NCBI RefSeq assembly: GCF_001665625.1
Contig: NZ_LZSY01000118.1
Location: 62,001 to 126,000, forward strand
Reading direction: 5' to 3'
Origin: Mycolicibacterium peregrinum
GTDB taxonomy: Bacteria > Actinomycetota > Actinomycetes > Mycobacteriales > Mycobacteriaceae
DNA length: 64,000 bases
Part shown: positions 9,535 to 17,925 of the stretch, one piece after another
Position numbering within the stretch: position 1 is the first letter of the stretch
How the letters are laid out: each line of letters begins with the position of its first letter
Position numbers and translations under genes: made by a program
The notes under the pieces: generated by a model
What the model was told of the DNA's origin: nothing
Databases searched by the model: none
Seen by the model: only the letters and a program-made list of their open reading frames with translations

Positions 9535-10443
9535 ATGGCCGATCCCGATGAGGCAACGCCTCAGGTCGAATACGAGACACTCGATGACGGGCGCATCGCC
9601 AGGATCTGGCTGAACCGTCCGAATGCGCAGAACGCCCAGTCGCGGACCCTGCTGGTGCAACTCGACGAGGCATTCGGCCGGGCCGAGGCCGACGATGCAG
9701 TCCGTGTGGTGATCCTGGCCGCGCGTGGCAAGAACTTCTCGGCCGGCCATGACCTCGGTTCCGAAGAGGCGTTGGCCGAGCGCGCGCCCGGGCCGACTCA
9801 GCACCCGACGTTCCGATCCCACGGTGCCACCGCCGCCGGCGTCACTGAGCGAACCTACCTGCAGGAGTGGCACTTCTACTTCGAGAACACCCGGCGGTGG
9901 CGTGATCTGCGCAAGATCACCATCGCCCAGGTGCAGGGCAACGCGATCTCGGCGGCACTGATGCTGATCTGGGCCTGCGACCTGATCGTGGCCGCCGACG
10001 ACGCCAAGTTCAGCGACGTCGTCGGGGTTCGTATGGGGATGCCGGGCGTCGAGTACTACGCCCACCCGTGGGAGTTCGGCGCCCGCAAGGCCAAAGAGCT
10101 ACTGCTGACCGGTGATTCGATCGACGCCGATGAGGCGTACCGGTTGGGCATGGTGTCCAAGGTCTTCGCGCGCGACGAACTCGAAGACAAGACACTGGAA
10201 TTCGCGCGTCGCATCGCCGAGCGGCCGACGATGGCGGCCCTGTTGGTCAAGGACTCCGTCAACGCGGCCAGCGACGCGATGGGCTTCACCGAGGCGCTGC
10301 GTCATGCGTTCCACATTCACGAGCTGGGGCATGCGCACTGGGCGTCGGTGAACGAGAACCGCTGGCCGGTGGGAATGCCGCCCGATGTTCCCGACTGGCG
10401 GACCTTGGGGGCCCCGAAACCGGCCCGGCGAGATACACCATAA
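9535..10443 (+). CDS. Crotonase-superfamily protein lacking both canonical catalytic glutamates (EchA13-like)
   Basis: A 302-residue enoyl-CoA hydratase/isomerase fold protein. The CoA oxyanion loop is present (NFSAGHDLG, residues 68-75). The helix and loop that carry the two hydratase glutamates align without gaps but read AALMLIWACDL (Met143 for Glu) and AKFSDVVGVRM (Val163 for Glu). Normal hydration chemistry is therefore unlikely; hydrolase, isomerase or another crotonase reaction is possible. ATG 9535 is preceded by AGAGGTGG at 9521-9528, which I prefer to the TTG at 9514. It is 2 bp from the SDR gene, so co-transcribed. The sequence recalls M. tuberculosis EchA13, from memory. Confidence 0.8.
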   Translation: MADPDEATPQVEYETLDDGRIARIWLNRPNAQNAQSRTLLVQLDEAFGRAEADDAVRVVILAARGKNFSAGHDLGSEEALAERAPGPTQHPTFRSHGATAAGVTERTYLQEWHFYFENTRRWRDLRKITIAQVQGNAISAALMLIWACDLIVAADDAKFSDVVGVRMGMPGVEYYAHPWEFGARKAKELLLTGDSIDADEAYRLGMVSKVFARDELEDKTLEFARRIAERPTMAALLVKDSVNAASDAMGFTEALRHAFHIHELGHAHWASVNENRWPVGMPPDVPDWRTLGAPKPARRDTP

Positions 10444-10445
10444 GG

Positions 10446-11291
10446 ATGACGCAAATGGAACTGTCGTTGAAGGATCGCACGTACCTGGTCACCGGAGGCG
10501 GCAGCGGAATCGGCAAGGGTGCCGCGGCGGCCATCGTCGCCGCCGGTGGCAACGCCCTGTTGATCGGGCGCAATGCCGACAAGCTGAGTGCGGCTGCGGA
10601 CGAATTGAGCGCAGGAGTCGCTGGTGGTGAGGTGCGCTACGAACCCGCCGATGTCACCAACGAGGACGAGGTCCGCCGTGCGGTCGACGCCGCCACTGCC
10701 TGGCACGGCCGACTGCACGGTGTGGTGCACAGTGCCGGTGGGTCGCTGACCATCGGTCCGATCACCCAGATCGATTCCGAATTGTGGCGCCAGACCGTCG
10801 ATCTGAACGTCAACGGGACGATGTACCTGATCAAGCACGCGGGTCGGGAAATGGTCCGCGGCGGTGGCGGGTCGTTCGTCGGCATCTCGTCGATCGCGTC
10901 GACCAACACCCACCGCTGGTTCGGTGCTTACGGTGTGAGCAAGGCGGCGTTCGACCATCTGATCAAGCTGGCCGCCGACGAACTCGGACCGTCCTCGGTG
11001 CGGTTCAACAGCATCCGGCCCGGTTTGACCCGCACCGAGATGGTCGGCCCGGTTTTCGAGCTGCCGGCCGCCAGTGAGGACTACAAGGCCTGCACGCCGA
11101 TGCCGCGGTTCGGTGAGGTCGAGGACATCGCCAACCTGGCGGCATTCCTGCTCAGCGACGCCGCGGGCTGGATCACCGGTCAGTCCATCGGTGTCGACGG
11201 TGGGCACAGCCTGCGCCGCGGACCCGACATCTCGGCGATGCTGGAGCCGCTGTACGGCGCCGACGGCCTGCGCGGGGTCGTTGCCGAGTAG
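10446..11291 (+). CDS. Short-chain dehydrogenase/reductase
   Basis: NAD(P)-dependent classical SDR of 281 residues, probably acting on a hydroxyacyl-CoA or alcohol intermediate. TGGGSGIG cofactor loop at residues 16-23, active-site Ser at ~148-149 (ISSIAS), Tyr162 and Lys166 in YGVSK, and a C-terminal WITGQSIGVDGG motif typical of FabG-like enzymes. It starts 2 bp after the crotonase stop; the second Met at codon 4 is an alternative. It runs into the convergent dehydrogenase gene with only 4 bp between stops. The substrate cannot be read from the sequence. Confidence 0.82.
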   Translation: MTQMELSLKDRTYLVTGGGSGIGKGAAAAIVAAGGNALLIGRNADKLSAAADELSAGVAGGEVRYEPADVTNEDEVRRAVDAATAWHGRLHGVVHSAGGSLTIGPITQIDSELWRQTVDLNVNGTMYLIKHAGREMVRGGGGSFVGISSIASTNTHRWFGAYGVSKAAFDHLIKLAADELGPSSVRFNSIRPGLTRTEMVGPVFELPAASEDYKACTPMPRFGEVEDIANLAAFLLSDAAGWITGQSIGVDGGHSLRRGPDISAMLEPLYGADGLRGVVAE

Positions 11292-11295
11292 CGAG

Positions 11296-12183
11296 TCAGG
11301 CCGGAGGTTTTCCTCCGGCCTCCCACGCGCTCAGCGCGCCCACTGCGGACCAGTCGAGCTCGCCGCCGCCGGTGGCCAGCAGGGTCAGGAAGCGATCGCG
11401 CAACAAGCTCGCGACGGGCAGGGGCACCTGTAGTTCCTCGCCCGCACTCAGTGCGAGTTTGACGTCCTTGAGTCCGAGTGGGGCGGCGAAACCGGCCGGG
11501 CTGAACTCCTCGCGTGCCAGCAACCCGCCATAGGTGCGGTACACCGGCGCATCGAACAGCGTCGATGTCAGCAACTCCAGATATTGCTGTTTGTCCACTC
11601 CGGCCTTGCCCACCAGTGCCATTGCCTCACCGAGGGATTCGATCACCGAGGCGATGAGGAAGTTGCCGCTGATCTTCACCAGGTTCGCGGCGCGGGGTTC
11701 CTCGCCCAGCACAAAAGTGCGTTGCCCGATCGCATCGAAGATCGGCGACACCGTCTCGACGGTGGCCGGGGCGCCCGCCGCCACCACGTACAACTTGGCA
11801 GCTGCGGCGGCCTCCGGACGTCCGAACACCGGCGCAGCGACGAAACCCTGCCCGGCATCGGCATGGGCCGCGGTGAGACGGTCGGCCAGGGCGACACTGA
11901 CGGTCGACGACGAGACGTGAACGGCGCCGCCGGGCAGGTGGGCAAGGATGCCGCTGTCGCCGAACGTGACGGCCTCCACCGCGGCGTCGTTGGAAAGCAT
12001 GGTGAGGACGACGTCGCCATGACACGCATCCGCCACCGATGCCGCGGGCACTGCCCCCTGGGCAGCCAACGCGGTCACCTTGTCGGGGGAGCGGTTGTAC
12101 ACCGTGACCTCGTGCCCGGCGGTGAGGAGGTTCGCGGCCATGGCCGAGCCCATGTTGCCCAGCCCGATGAATCCGATCTTCAT
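11296..12183 (-). CDS. NAD(P)-dependent beta-hydroxyacid dehydrogenase (3-hydroxyisobutyrate dehydrogenase family)
   Basis: A 295-residue 6-phosphogluconate/3-hydroxyisobutyrate dehydrogenase-family enzyme that oxidises a beta-hydroxyacid to a semialdehyde or reduces a succinic-semialdehyde-like substrate. GLGNMGSAMAANL binds the dinucleotide at residues 7-19. The substrate loop is atypical (SSSTVSVALADRL region), and the catalytic Lys lies in NLVKISGN near residue 170. It is separated from coxS by a 173-bp stretch with no clear gene. It lies on the same strand as the molybdenum-hydroxylase genes and may be co-expressed with them. Confidence 0.8.
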   Translation of the reverse strand: MKIGFIGLGNMGSAMAANLLTAGHEVTVYNRSPDKVTALAAQGAVPAASVADACHGDVVLTMLSNDAAVEAVTFGDSGILAHLPGGAVHVSSSTVSVALADRLTAAHADAGQGFVAAPVFGRPEAAAAAKLYVVAAGAPATVETVSPIFDAIGQRTFVLGEEPRAANLVKISGNFLIASVIESLGEAMALVGKAGVDKQQYLELLTSTLFDAPVYRTYGGLLAREEFSPAGFAAPLGLKDVKLALSAGEELQVPLPVASLLRDRFLTLLATGGGELDWSAVGALSAWEAGGKPPA

Positions 12184-12356
12184 GTCTCCACTCTTACCGG
12201 CTGACCGGTGAGTTTGGGGACCGGGAGGGGCATGAGGTTCCCGACGGAAATGCTCCGGATGGGCGGAGCGCCTGTCCTACAGCAGGCAGAAGGCGCACGT
12301 CACGTCGGTGCAGAGCGCCAAGGCCGCTGAGACCAGGGCCCGGCGTATCGCGAAAG

Positions 12357-12863
12357 TTATTGCTGACCTAGAGGCTTGAGCTCGGAGCGGTCCTCGGCGT
12401 GGCCGCAAACCCGGTGGACGGCGTTGACGATCCCCTGGTAGCCGGTGCACCGGCAGAAGTTGCCCGACAGTCCCTCGCGGATCTCCTCATCGGTGGGGTC
12501 CGGGTTGTCGCGCAGGAGCGCGGTGATCGACGTGACGAATCCCGGTGTGCAGAAGCCACACTGGAGGCCGTGGCACTCCTTGAGGGCGGACTGCACCGGG
12601 GACAGCTCGCCGTCCGGGCCGGCGATGCCCTCGACCGTCGTCACGTCCTGGCCGTCGACCTGTACCGCGAACACCAGGCACGATCGGACCGCCTGGCCGT
12701 CCAACAGGACCGTGCAGGCACCGCATGCGCCGTGCTCGCAGCCGAGGTGGGTGCCGGTGAGGCCGCAGTTGTCGCGGAGGAAATCGGCGAGGGTCACCCG
12801 GGGCTCGACCACCCCCTGGTAATCACGCCCGTTGACCGAAACCGCGACCGGCAGTTCATGCAT
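12357..12863 (-). CDS. Molybdenum hydroxylase small subunit, [2Fe-2S] (CoxS-like)
   Basis: Iron-sulfur subunit of a xanthine oxidase-family hydroxylase, 168 residues. The N-terminal plant-type ferredoxin cluster motif is GCEHGACGACTVLLDG followed by Cys in VRSC. The C-terminal four-Cys cluster motif is QCGFCTPG plus NFCRCTGY. These pass electrons from the molybdopterin centre to the FAD subunit. ATG at 12863 sits inside the CoxM stop region (8-bp overlap); the longer open frame to 13022 is out-of-frame CoxM. The gene order coxL-G-M-S on the minus strand indicates one operon. Confidence 0.88.
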   Translation of the reverse strand: MHELPVAVSVNGRDYQGVVEPRVTLADFLRDNCGLTGTHLGCEHGACGACTVLLDGQAVRSCLVFAVQVDGQDVTTVEGIAGPDGELSPVQSALKECHGLQCGFCTPGFVTSITALLRDNPDPTDEEIREGLSGNFCRCTGYQGIVNAVHRVCGHAEDRSELKPLGQQ

Positions 12864-13740
12864 TGAGGGCCTCCTCGGCGTGGGTGGTTGCCTGGGTCCA
12901 GGCTCTGGACACCATGGCCGCGCCGACCCGGGCCCGGTATGACGCGGAGCCCTGCAGATCGGAAGGAATGTCGGTGAGCTCGGACATCGCCAGCCGGCCG
13001 ATCTCGTCGGCACTGATGCCACCGATCGGGGTGCCGATCAGGGCCGTTTCGGCCGGGACGGCCCGCAGCGGTGTGGAGCCGAGTCCGAGCAGGCCGATGC
13101 CGCAGCGGGTGATCCGGTCGTCCTCGTCGAGATCGAACCTGACGACCGCGCCGGCTATCGCGAAATCGCCATGGCGACGGGCGAATTCGGCAATCCCGAA
13201 GCCACTGCGACCCGACGCCACCGGGAAACGCACCGCGGTCAGGATCTCGTCGGTGGCCAGTGCGGTCTCCCACAGGCCGGTGAAGAACTCCGCGGCTGGG
13301 ATCTGGCGGACGCCGCGTGCCGAGGTGGCCTCGATGGTCGCGTCGAGTGCCAGTGCGACCGCCGCGTACTCGGCAGCGGGATCGGCATGCGCGATCGCGC
13401 CGCCAAGCGTGCCGCGGCTGCGGATCTGGAAGTGCCCGATGTGCGGCGTGGCCAGGGTCAGTAGCGGCACCGAGTCGGCGATCTCGTCGTCGAGTCCGAC
13501 CATGGCGTGCGGGGTGGCCGCACCGATCCGAACCTCGTTGCCGTGCAGTGTGATGTCGTTGAGTTCCGGCACTCGCGAGATGTCGATCAGGTTCTCGAAG
13601 TGCGTCAGGCGCATGGCCAGCATGGGTACCAGGCTCTGGCCGCCGGCGAGGATCTTGGCGTCCTCGCCGAACTCACCGAGCATGGCCACTGCCTCGGTGA
13701 CGGTGGCGGGCCGGTGATAGGCAAACGGGGCGGGCTTCAT
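12856..13740 (-). CDS. Molybdenum hydroxylase medium subunit, FAD-binding (CoxM-like)
   Basis: FAD subunit of the same hydroxylase, 294 residues. FAD-binding motifs are KILAGGQSLVPMLAMRL (~29-45) and SRGTLGGAIAHADPAAE (~108-124), both characteristic of the CoxM/xanthine-dehydrogenase B family. It overlaps CoxG by four bases (ATGA) at 13737-13740 and CoxS by eight bases, so all subunits are translationally coupled. The terminal electron acceptor is not identifiable. Confidence 0.88.
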   Translation of the reverse strand: MKPAPFAYHRPATVTEAVAMLGEFGEDAKILAGGQSLVPMLAMRLTHFENLIDISRVPELNDITLHGNEVRIGAATPHAMVGLDDEIADSVPLLTLATPHIGHFQIRSRGTLGGAIAHADPAAEYAAVALALDATIEATSARGVRQIPAAEFFTGLWETALATDEILTAVRFPVASGRSGFGIAEFARRHGDFAIAGAVVRFDLDEDDRITRCGIGLLGLGSTPLRAVPAETALIGTPIGGISADEIGRLAMSELTDIPSDLQGSASYRARVGAAMVSRAWTQATTHAEEALNA

Positions 13741-14441
13741 GACACCAACCGGAGCAGCGCTGCGTGCAGATCTTCGGTGCTCAGCCCGGTGCTCTTGCGC
13801 TTGGTGCGGCCGGCCCGGCCGACCAGGAACCCCAGCACGCCTGCGGCCGCGACCGCCCCGATGGCCGGAGCGAAGCGCTTGGCCATCGGTACCGCCATCA
13901 CCTTGGCCAGAGCGAGCGCATTGATCGGGGCGGCCTCCTGTGGTGCCTGCGCGGATGTTGCTCCGGCAGAGCTGGTTTCGTCCGAGGGGGTAGCCCCACC
14001 GAGTAGTTCGGCTTCGAGGCTCTTCGCGAACTGGTCGATCAGGCTGCCTGCCACATCGGCGAGCACGCCGCGGCCGAACTGGGCGGCCTTGCCGGAGATG
14101 GCCAGGTCGGTGGTGACCACCACGAGGGTGGAGTCGGCGCCCTCGTCCTTCAGTTGGGCGGTCACGATGGCCGAGGCGGTGCCGTTGCCGCGGGTCTCCT
14201 TGCCGTTGGCCTTGAGCACCACCCGCTGCGCTGCTGCGTCTTTTTCCTGGAAGGTGGCATCACCCTTGTAGGACACCGTGATCGGACCGACCTTGACCTT
14301 GACCGCACCCGTGAAATCGTCTCCGTCGACGCTCAGGAGGGTGGCACCGGGCAGGCAGGGGGCGACGCGTTCGACGTCGGTCAGCACCTCCCAGGTTTTC
14401 GCCGCCGGTACCGCGACCCGGAATTCGTTGTTGAGCTCCAC
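13737..14441 (-). CDS. CoxG-like SRPBCC protein with C-terminal membrane segment
   Basis: A 234-residue SRPBCC/polyketide-cyclase-fold protein of the CO dehydrogenase subunit G family (MELNNEFRVAVPAAKTWEVL; CLPGA; FTGAVKVKVGPITVSYKG). In CO oxidisers CoxG anchors or recruits the enzyme to the membrane. A hydrophobic segment near residues 195-215 (AIGAVAAAGVLGFLVG) followed by basic residues supports a membrane-tethering role here. It lies two bases after the CoxL-like stop and overlaps CoxM. A coxG located inside the L-M-S set argues that it serves this hydroxylase. Confidence 0.83.
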   Translation of the reverse strand: MELNNEFRVAVPAAKTWEVLTDVERVAPCLPGATLLSVDGDDFTGAVKVKVGPITVSYKGDATFQEKDAAAQRVVLKANGKETRGNGTASAIVTAQLKDEGADSTLVVVTTDLAISGKAAQFGRGVLADVAGSLIDQFAKSLEAELLGGATPSDETSSAGATSAQAPQEAAPINALALAKVMAVPMAKRFAPAIGAVAAAGVLGFLVGRAGRTKRKSTGLSTEDLHAALLRLVS

Positions 14442-14443
14442 GA

Positions 14444-16813
14444 TCAGTGATCCCTTCCTGATGGTTTCTGCGAGCCGAGTTCCTGTGCCTGCTCGATCGC
14501 TTCGACGATGGCTGCCGGGGTGGCAGGCAAGGTGGTCAAGGTGACGCCGAGCGGGGCCAAGGCGTCGTTGACGGCGTTGATCACCGCGGGGGTCGAGCCG
14601 ATGGCACCGCCCTCGCCTGCTCCCTTGTAGCCGCCCACGCCGGGGCCGGGGATCTCGACGTGGCCGTACTCGATCGTCGGGACCTCGGTGGCGGTGGGCA
14701 GCAGATAGTCGACAAAGGTTGAGGACAACGGGTTTCCGGCGTCGTCATAGGACAACTTCTCCAGCAGTGCCCCGCCGATGCCCTGGACGGTGCCGCCGGC
14801 GATCTGGCCCTCGACCACGTTGGGGTTGATCATCGGGCCGACGTCCTCGCTGACGATGTAGCGGGTCAGGGTGACGTGGCCGGTGACGACATCGACCTCG
14901 CAGGTGCAGGCGTGGGTGGCGTTCGCCCAGTGGATCGGGGCGGTCGGTGGCGCGGTGTAGCGGGCGGTGGCCTCGAGGTTCGCCGACATGCCCGGCGGCA
15001 GCATCTGCGGCTCGTAGTGCGCGCGGTAGGCCAGATCGGCGAAGCTCACGCTCTTTTCGGGATCGTTGCGCGCGACGGCCCGCGACCCGCCGAGCTCGAT
15101 CTCGGCTTCGGAGACCTCCAGCCTGGCGGCGGCCATCGCCACCAGCTGGTTGCGCAGGATCGTGCCGGCCTCGTTGACCGCCCCGGCCGTCATCGGGGCG
15201 CTGCGGCTGCCTTGGGTGCCCGCGCCGTACGGCGTCACCGCGGTGTCGCCCTGGATGGTGGCGACATCGTCGATGTCGGCGCCGAGTGCGTCGGCGGTGA
15301 GCTGAATAACGGTGGTTTCCAAGCTGTTTCCGGTGGACCCGCCGTTGACGTAGACGTTGATCTTGCCGGTCGGCTCCATCCGGATGGTGCAGCCCTCGCT
15401 GGCCAGGTGCCCGGTGGCCGCGCCGGTGGGCTCGATGTAGGCCGAGAAGCCCAGCCCGAGGTACCTGCCCTGGGCCAGTGCCTCGGCCTGCTCCTTGCGG
15501 AACCCTTCGTGGTCGAGGATCTTGACCGCCTGCTCGAACGTCTCGATGGGGGCGACGTGGTCATACGGCATACCGTTGGGGTTGAAATACGGCATCTCGT
15601 CGCGGCGGAGCAGGTTCTTGCGCCGCAGCTCCACCGGATCCATGTCCATCTTGCGCGCGGCAATGTCGAGAAGTATTTCGCGGGTGAGGGTTTCGTACTG
15701 CCACGGGCCGCGGTAGGCGTGCAGGCCGGCGGTGTTGGAGAACACCGTCTTGTAGTTGAAGCTCGCTTTCGGTACCCGGTAAGGGCCAGGGAAGAACATG
15801 CCGATGGCCGCGGTGGTCAGCACCGGGTACGGGGTCGGGTAGGAGCCGACGTCCTGGACGAAGTCGATGTCGGCGGCCAGGATGGCGCCGTCGTCGTCGA
15901 ACGCCATGCGCACGTCGCCGTCGACGTGGCGGGACTGACCCGCCGACATCAGGTTCTCGCGGCGGTCTTCGATCCACTTGAGCGCGGTGCGTACCTTGCG
16001 CGCGGCCAGCATGATGCACATGTCCTCGCGCATCGGGACGACCTTCTGGCCGAACCCGCCGCCGGTGTCGCGCATGATGACCCGCACATGCTGGGCCGGG
16101 ATGCCGAGCAGACGGGCCGCGAAAGCCCGCAACTCGTGCGGGGTCTGGGTGGAGGCCCAGATGGTCAGCTCGCCCGTCGCCTGCGCCCATTCGGTGACCA
16201 TGCCGCGGCATTCGATCGGCACCGGCACGTGCATCTGCTGGTAGATGTGCTCCTTCACCACATGTGCGGCGGCGCCGAAGACCTCCTCGTCCGGGGGCAT
16301 GCCGGCCATGCCGCCGGCATTGTTGTCCGGGAAGGCCTCATGGACGGACACGTCGGAGGTCAGCGCCTGGCGGAAGTCGGCGATTGCGGGCAGCGGTTCG
16401 TAGTCGACGTCGACCAGATCCACGGCGTCCTCGGCGATGTAGCGGCTTTCGGCGATGACCAGGGCCACCGGATCGCCGACGAACTTCACCTCACCCTCGG
16501 CCAGCGGTGGCCTCGGGGTGTCCGGGACGTCCTTGCCCGCGACGGCGTGCCAGGCCTCTTTGACCTCGGGATTCAGATCGGCGGCGGTGAGCACCGCGTG
16601 CACACCGGGCAGGGCCAGGGCCGCGGTGGCATCGATGGCGGTGAACTTTGCGTGCGCGTAGGGGCTGCGGACGAAGCAGGCGTGCAGCATGCCGGGGCGC
16701 GTGATGTCATCGACGTACGTGCCGCGTCCGGTGAGCAGGCGGGTGTCCTCCACCCGTTCGACCCGTCTGCCGGCATAGCGGGTTGCGACGGTCTCCGGTA
16801 CGGCTGACGCCAT
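14444..16813 (-). CDS. Molybdopterin-binding large subunit of an unclassified CoxL-like hydroxylase
   Basis: A 789-residue xanthine dehydrogenase-family catalytic subunit that hydroxylates a substrate with water at a Mo-molybdopterin site. GGGFGQK (residues 251-257) and the catalytic glutamate in GYKGAGEGG (Glu734) are present. The active-site loop reads AYRGPWQ (366-372), not AYxCSFR of true CO dehydrogenase (form I) or AYRGAGR of form II. CO oxidation is therefore not supported and the substrate is unknown. It is the first gene of the L-G-M-S operon; an inverted repeat lies about 22 bp upstream of its start. No nearby Mo-cofactor maturation genes were seen. Confidence 0.88.
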   Translation of the reverse strand: MASAVPETVATRYAGRRVERVEDTRLLTGRGTYVDDITRPGMLHACFVRSPYAHAKFTAIDATAALALPGVHAVLTAADLNPEVKEAWHAVAGKDVPDTPRPPLAEGEVKFVGDPVALVIAESRYIAEDAVDLVDVDYEPLPAIADFRQALTSDVSVHEAFPDNNAGGMAGMPPDEEVFGAAAHVVKEHIYQQMHVPVPIECRGMVTEWAQATGELTIWASTQTPHELRAFAARLLGIPAQHVRVIMRDTGGGFGQKVVPMREDMCIMLAARKVRTALKWIEDRRENLMSAGQSRHVDGDVRMAFDDDGAILAADIDFVQDVGSYPTPYPVLTTAAIGMFFPGPYRVPKASFNYKTVFSNTAGLHAYRGPWQYETLTREILLDIAARKMDMDPVELRRKNLLRRDEMPYFNPNGMPYDHVAPIETFEQAVKILDHEGFRKEQAEALAQGRYLGLGFSAYIEPTGAATGHLASEGCTIRMEPTGKINVYVNGGSTGNSLETTVIQLTADALGADIDDVATIQGDTAVTPYGAGTQGSRSAPMTAGAVNEAGTILRNQLVAMAAARLEVSEAEIELGGSRAVARNDPEKSVSFADLAYRAHYEPQMLPPGMSANLEATARYTAPPTAPIHWANATHACTCEVDVVTGHVTLTRYIVSEDVGPMINPNVVEGQIAGGTVQGIGGALLEKLSYDDAGNPLSSTFVDYLLPTATEVPTIEYGHVEIPGPGVGGYKGAGEGGAIGSTPAVINAVNDALAPLGVTLTTLPATPAAIVEAIEQAQELGSQKPSGRDH

Positions 16814-16834
16814 AGGATCGCTCCATTCCGTCGG

Positions 16835-16854
16835 TTACTTCTGCGCGTAAGTAA
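16835..16854. promoter_or_regulatory. Inverted repeat upstream of the cox-like operon
   Basis: TTACTT-N8-AAGTAA, 6-bp arms, 22 bp upstream of the coxL-like ATG. On the minus strand it includes TTACTTAC, also found 22 bp upstream of the crotonase start at 9535. It is a possible shared operator. The rest of the 218-bp divergent region (16814-17031) shows no other clear signal. Confidence 0.35.
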
Positions 16855-17031
16855 AAGGCCGCCGGAGGGCTCCGGGGCCGGATCAAGAGTGCGATTATCG
16901 TACATCGGAAAGCGACATGGCTGAAGAAGAGAGTGTCATTTCCGCTCGAAACTAGGGTAGGCGGCTACTCACGACACCGTGTCCGAACCGCGCGAATCTG
17001 TATTCGATCGGACAACGGAGGTGGGATGACG

Positions 17032-17925
17032 ATGACCACACAAACTCTGGTTCTGGAACCCTTGAAAGACGCTTCCACCTTCGATGACGTGGTGCGCAAT
17101 CTGGACCTCGTCATCGACTGGTCGATCCGGGCGGACAGCACGATCGGCTACTTCGCCGCCTTGTACAAACGGGGCACGATCGCCATCCAGCGCGCAGCCC
17201 GCGCCGGCGAGTTCACCGATGCGCAGTGGATCGAGCAACTCGACTGCGTGTTCGCGAGGCGGTACTTCGACGCGTTGAACGCCTTTTTCCATCCGCGCTC
17301 CCACGACCCGGAGGCGCTGACCCTGCCGTGGGAGATCGCGTTCCTCAACCAACACAACCGCAAAGCGTCGATGCTGCAGCACATGGTCGCCAGCCTGAAC
17401 GCCCACATCTGCTTCGACCTGGGAATCGCGGTGGTCGACCTCGCCGCGAACCGGCTGCCCGACATCCACGCCGATTTCGAACACGTCAACGAGTTGGTGT
17501 CCCTTCAGACGCCGGACATGCTCGACATCGTCCAACGCCGGTCGCCGGGGGTGCGGTGGCTGCGCTGGGCGATCCCCAAGGAAGACCTGTTCATCAAGGA
17601 CACTCTGACCAAGTTCCGGGAGGGGGCTTGGAACTTCGCGACCAGTCTGGCCGTCTATCCGGAGGCTGCGCACGAGAAACGGGTCCACCAGCTCGCGTGG
17701 GCGGCCGGCCTGGGCGCCTTCTATCTGGAGCCGCCGGCGAAATGGCCGCCGATCGCGCTCCTGCTGCGAAGCATCACCACAGGTGAGAACCAAGACGTCG
17801 CCGGCAACCTGTGCGCACTTGCCGGCATCACCGAGCAGCCGCACATGTCGGCGCAGTCCAGCGTGCGAAATCTCAGGCGGAGCCACCCAGCACCGCGAGC
17901 AGGCCGCGTGCGAGGGCGCCGGTAG
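17032..17925 (+). CDS. DUF5995-family protein
   Basis: About 297 residues, no signal peptide. The central block (FFHPRSHDPEALTLPWEIAF, then NQHNRKASMLQHMVASLNAH and ICFDLGIAV) matches what I recall of DUF5995, with conserved His/Asn/Asp residues that could form a metal or cofactor site. ATG 17032 sits about 8 nt after a strong GGAGGTG (17017-17023); ATG 17026 is only 2 nt away and less likely. The last ~17 residues are Arg-rich and are antisense to the next gene, which it overlaps tail-to-tail by 53 bp, so the C-terminus may be a read-on extension. Function unknown. Confidence 0.7.
   Translation: MTTQTLVLEPLKDASTFDDVVRNLDLVIDWSIRADSTIGYFAALYKRGTIAIQRAARAGEFTDAQWIEQLDCVFARRYFDALNAFFHPRSHDPEALTLPWEIAFLNQHNRKASMLQHMVASLNAHICFDLGIAVVDLAANRLPDIHADFEHVNELVSLQTPDMLDIVQRRSPGVRWLRWAIPKEDLFIKDTLTKFREGAWNFATSLAVYPEAAHEKRVHQLAWAAGLGAFYLEPPAKWPPIALLLRSITTGENQDVAGNLCALAGITEQPHMSAQSSVRNLRRSHPAPRAGRVRGRR

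Noticed and set aside
12184..12356. Extra small gene between the dehydrogenase and coxS
   Set aside because: No frame with a plausible start, codon bias or ribosome site over this 173-bp stretch.
14876..16807. Plus-strand open frame of 643 codons over the CoxL-like gene
   Set aside because: Antisense shadow; no domain sense, and the minus strand encodes a full molybdenum hydroxylase subunit.
14444..16813. Carbon monoxide dehydrogenase call for the cox-like cluster
   Set aside because: The active-site loop AYRGPWQ lacks the Cys that binds copper in true CO dehydrogenase.
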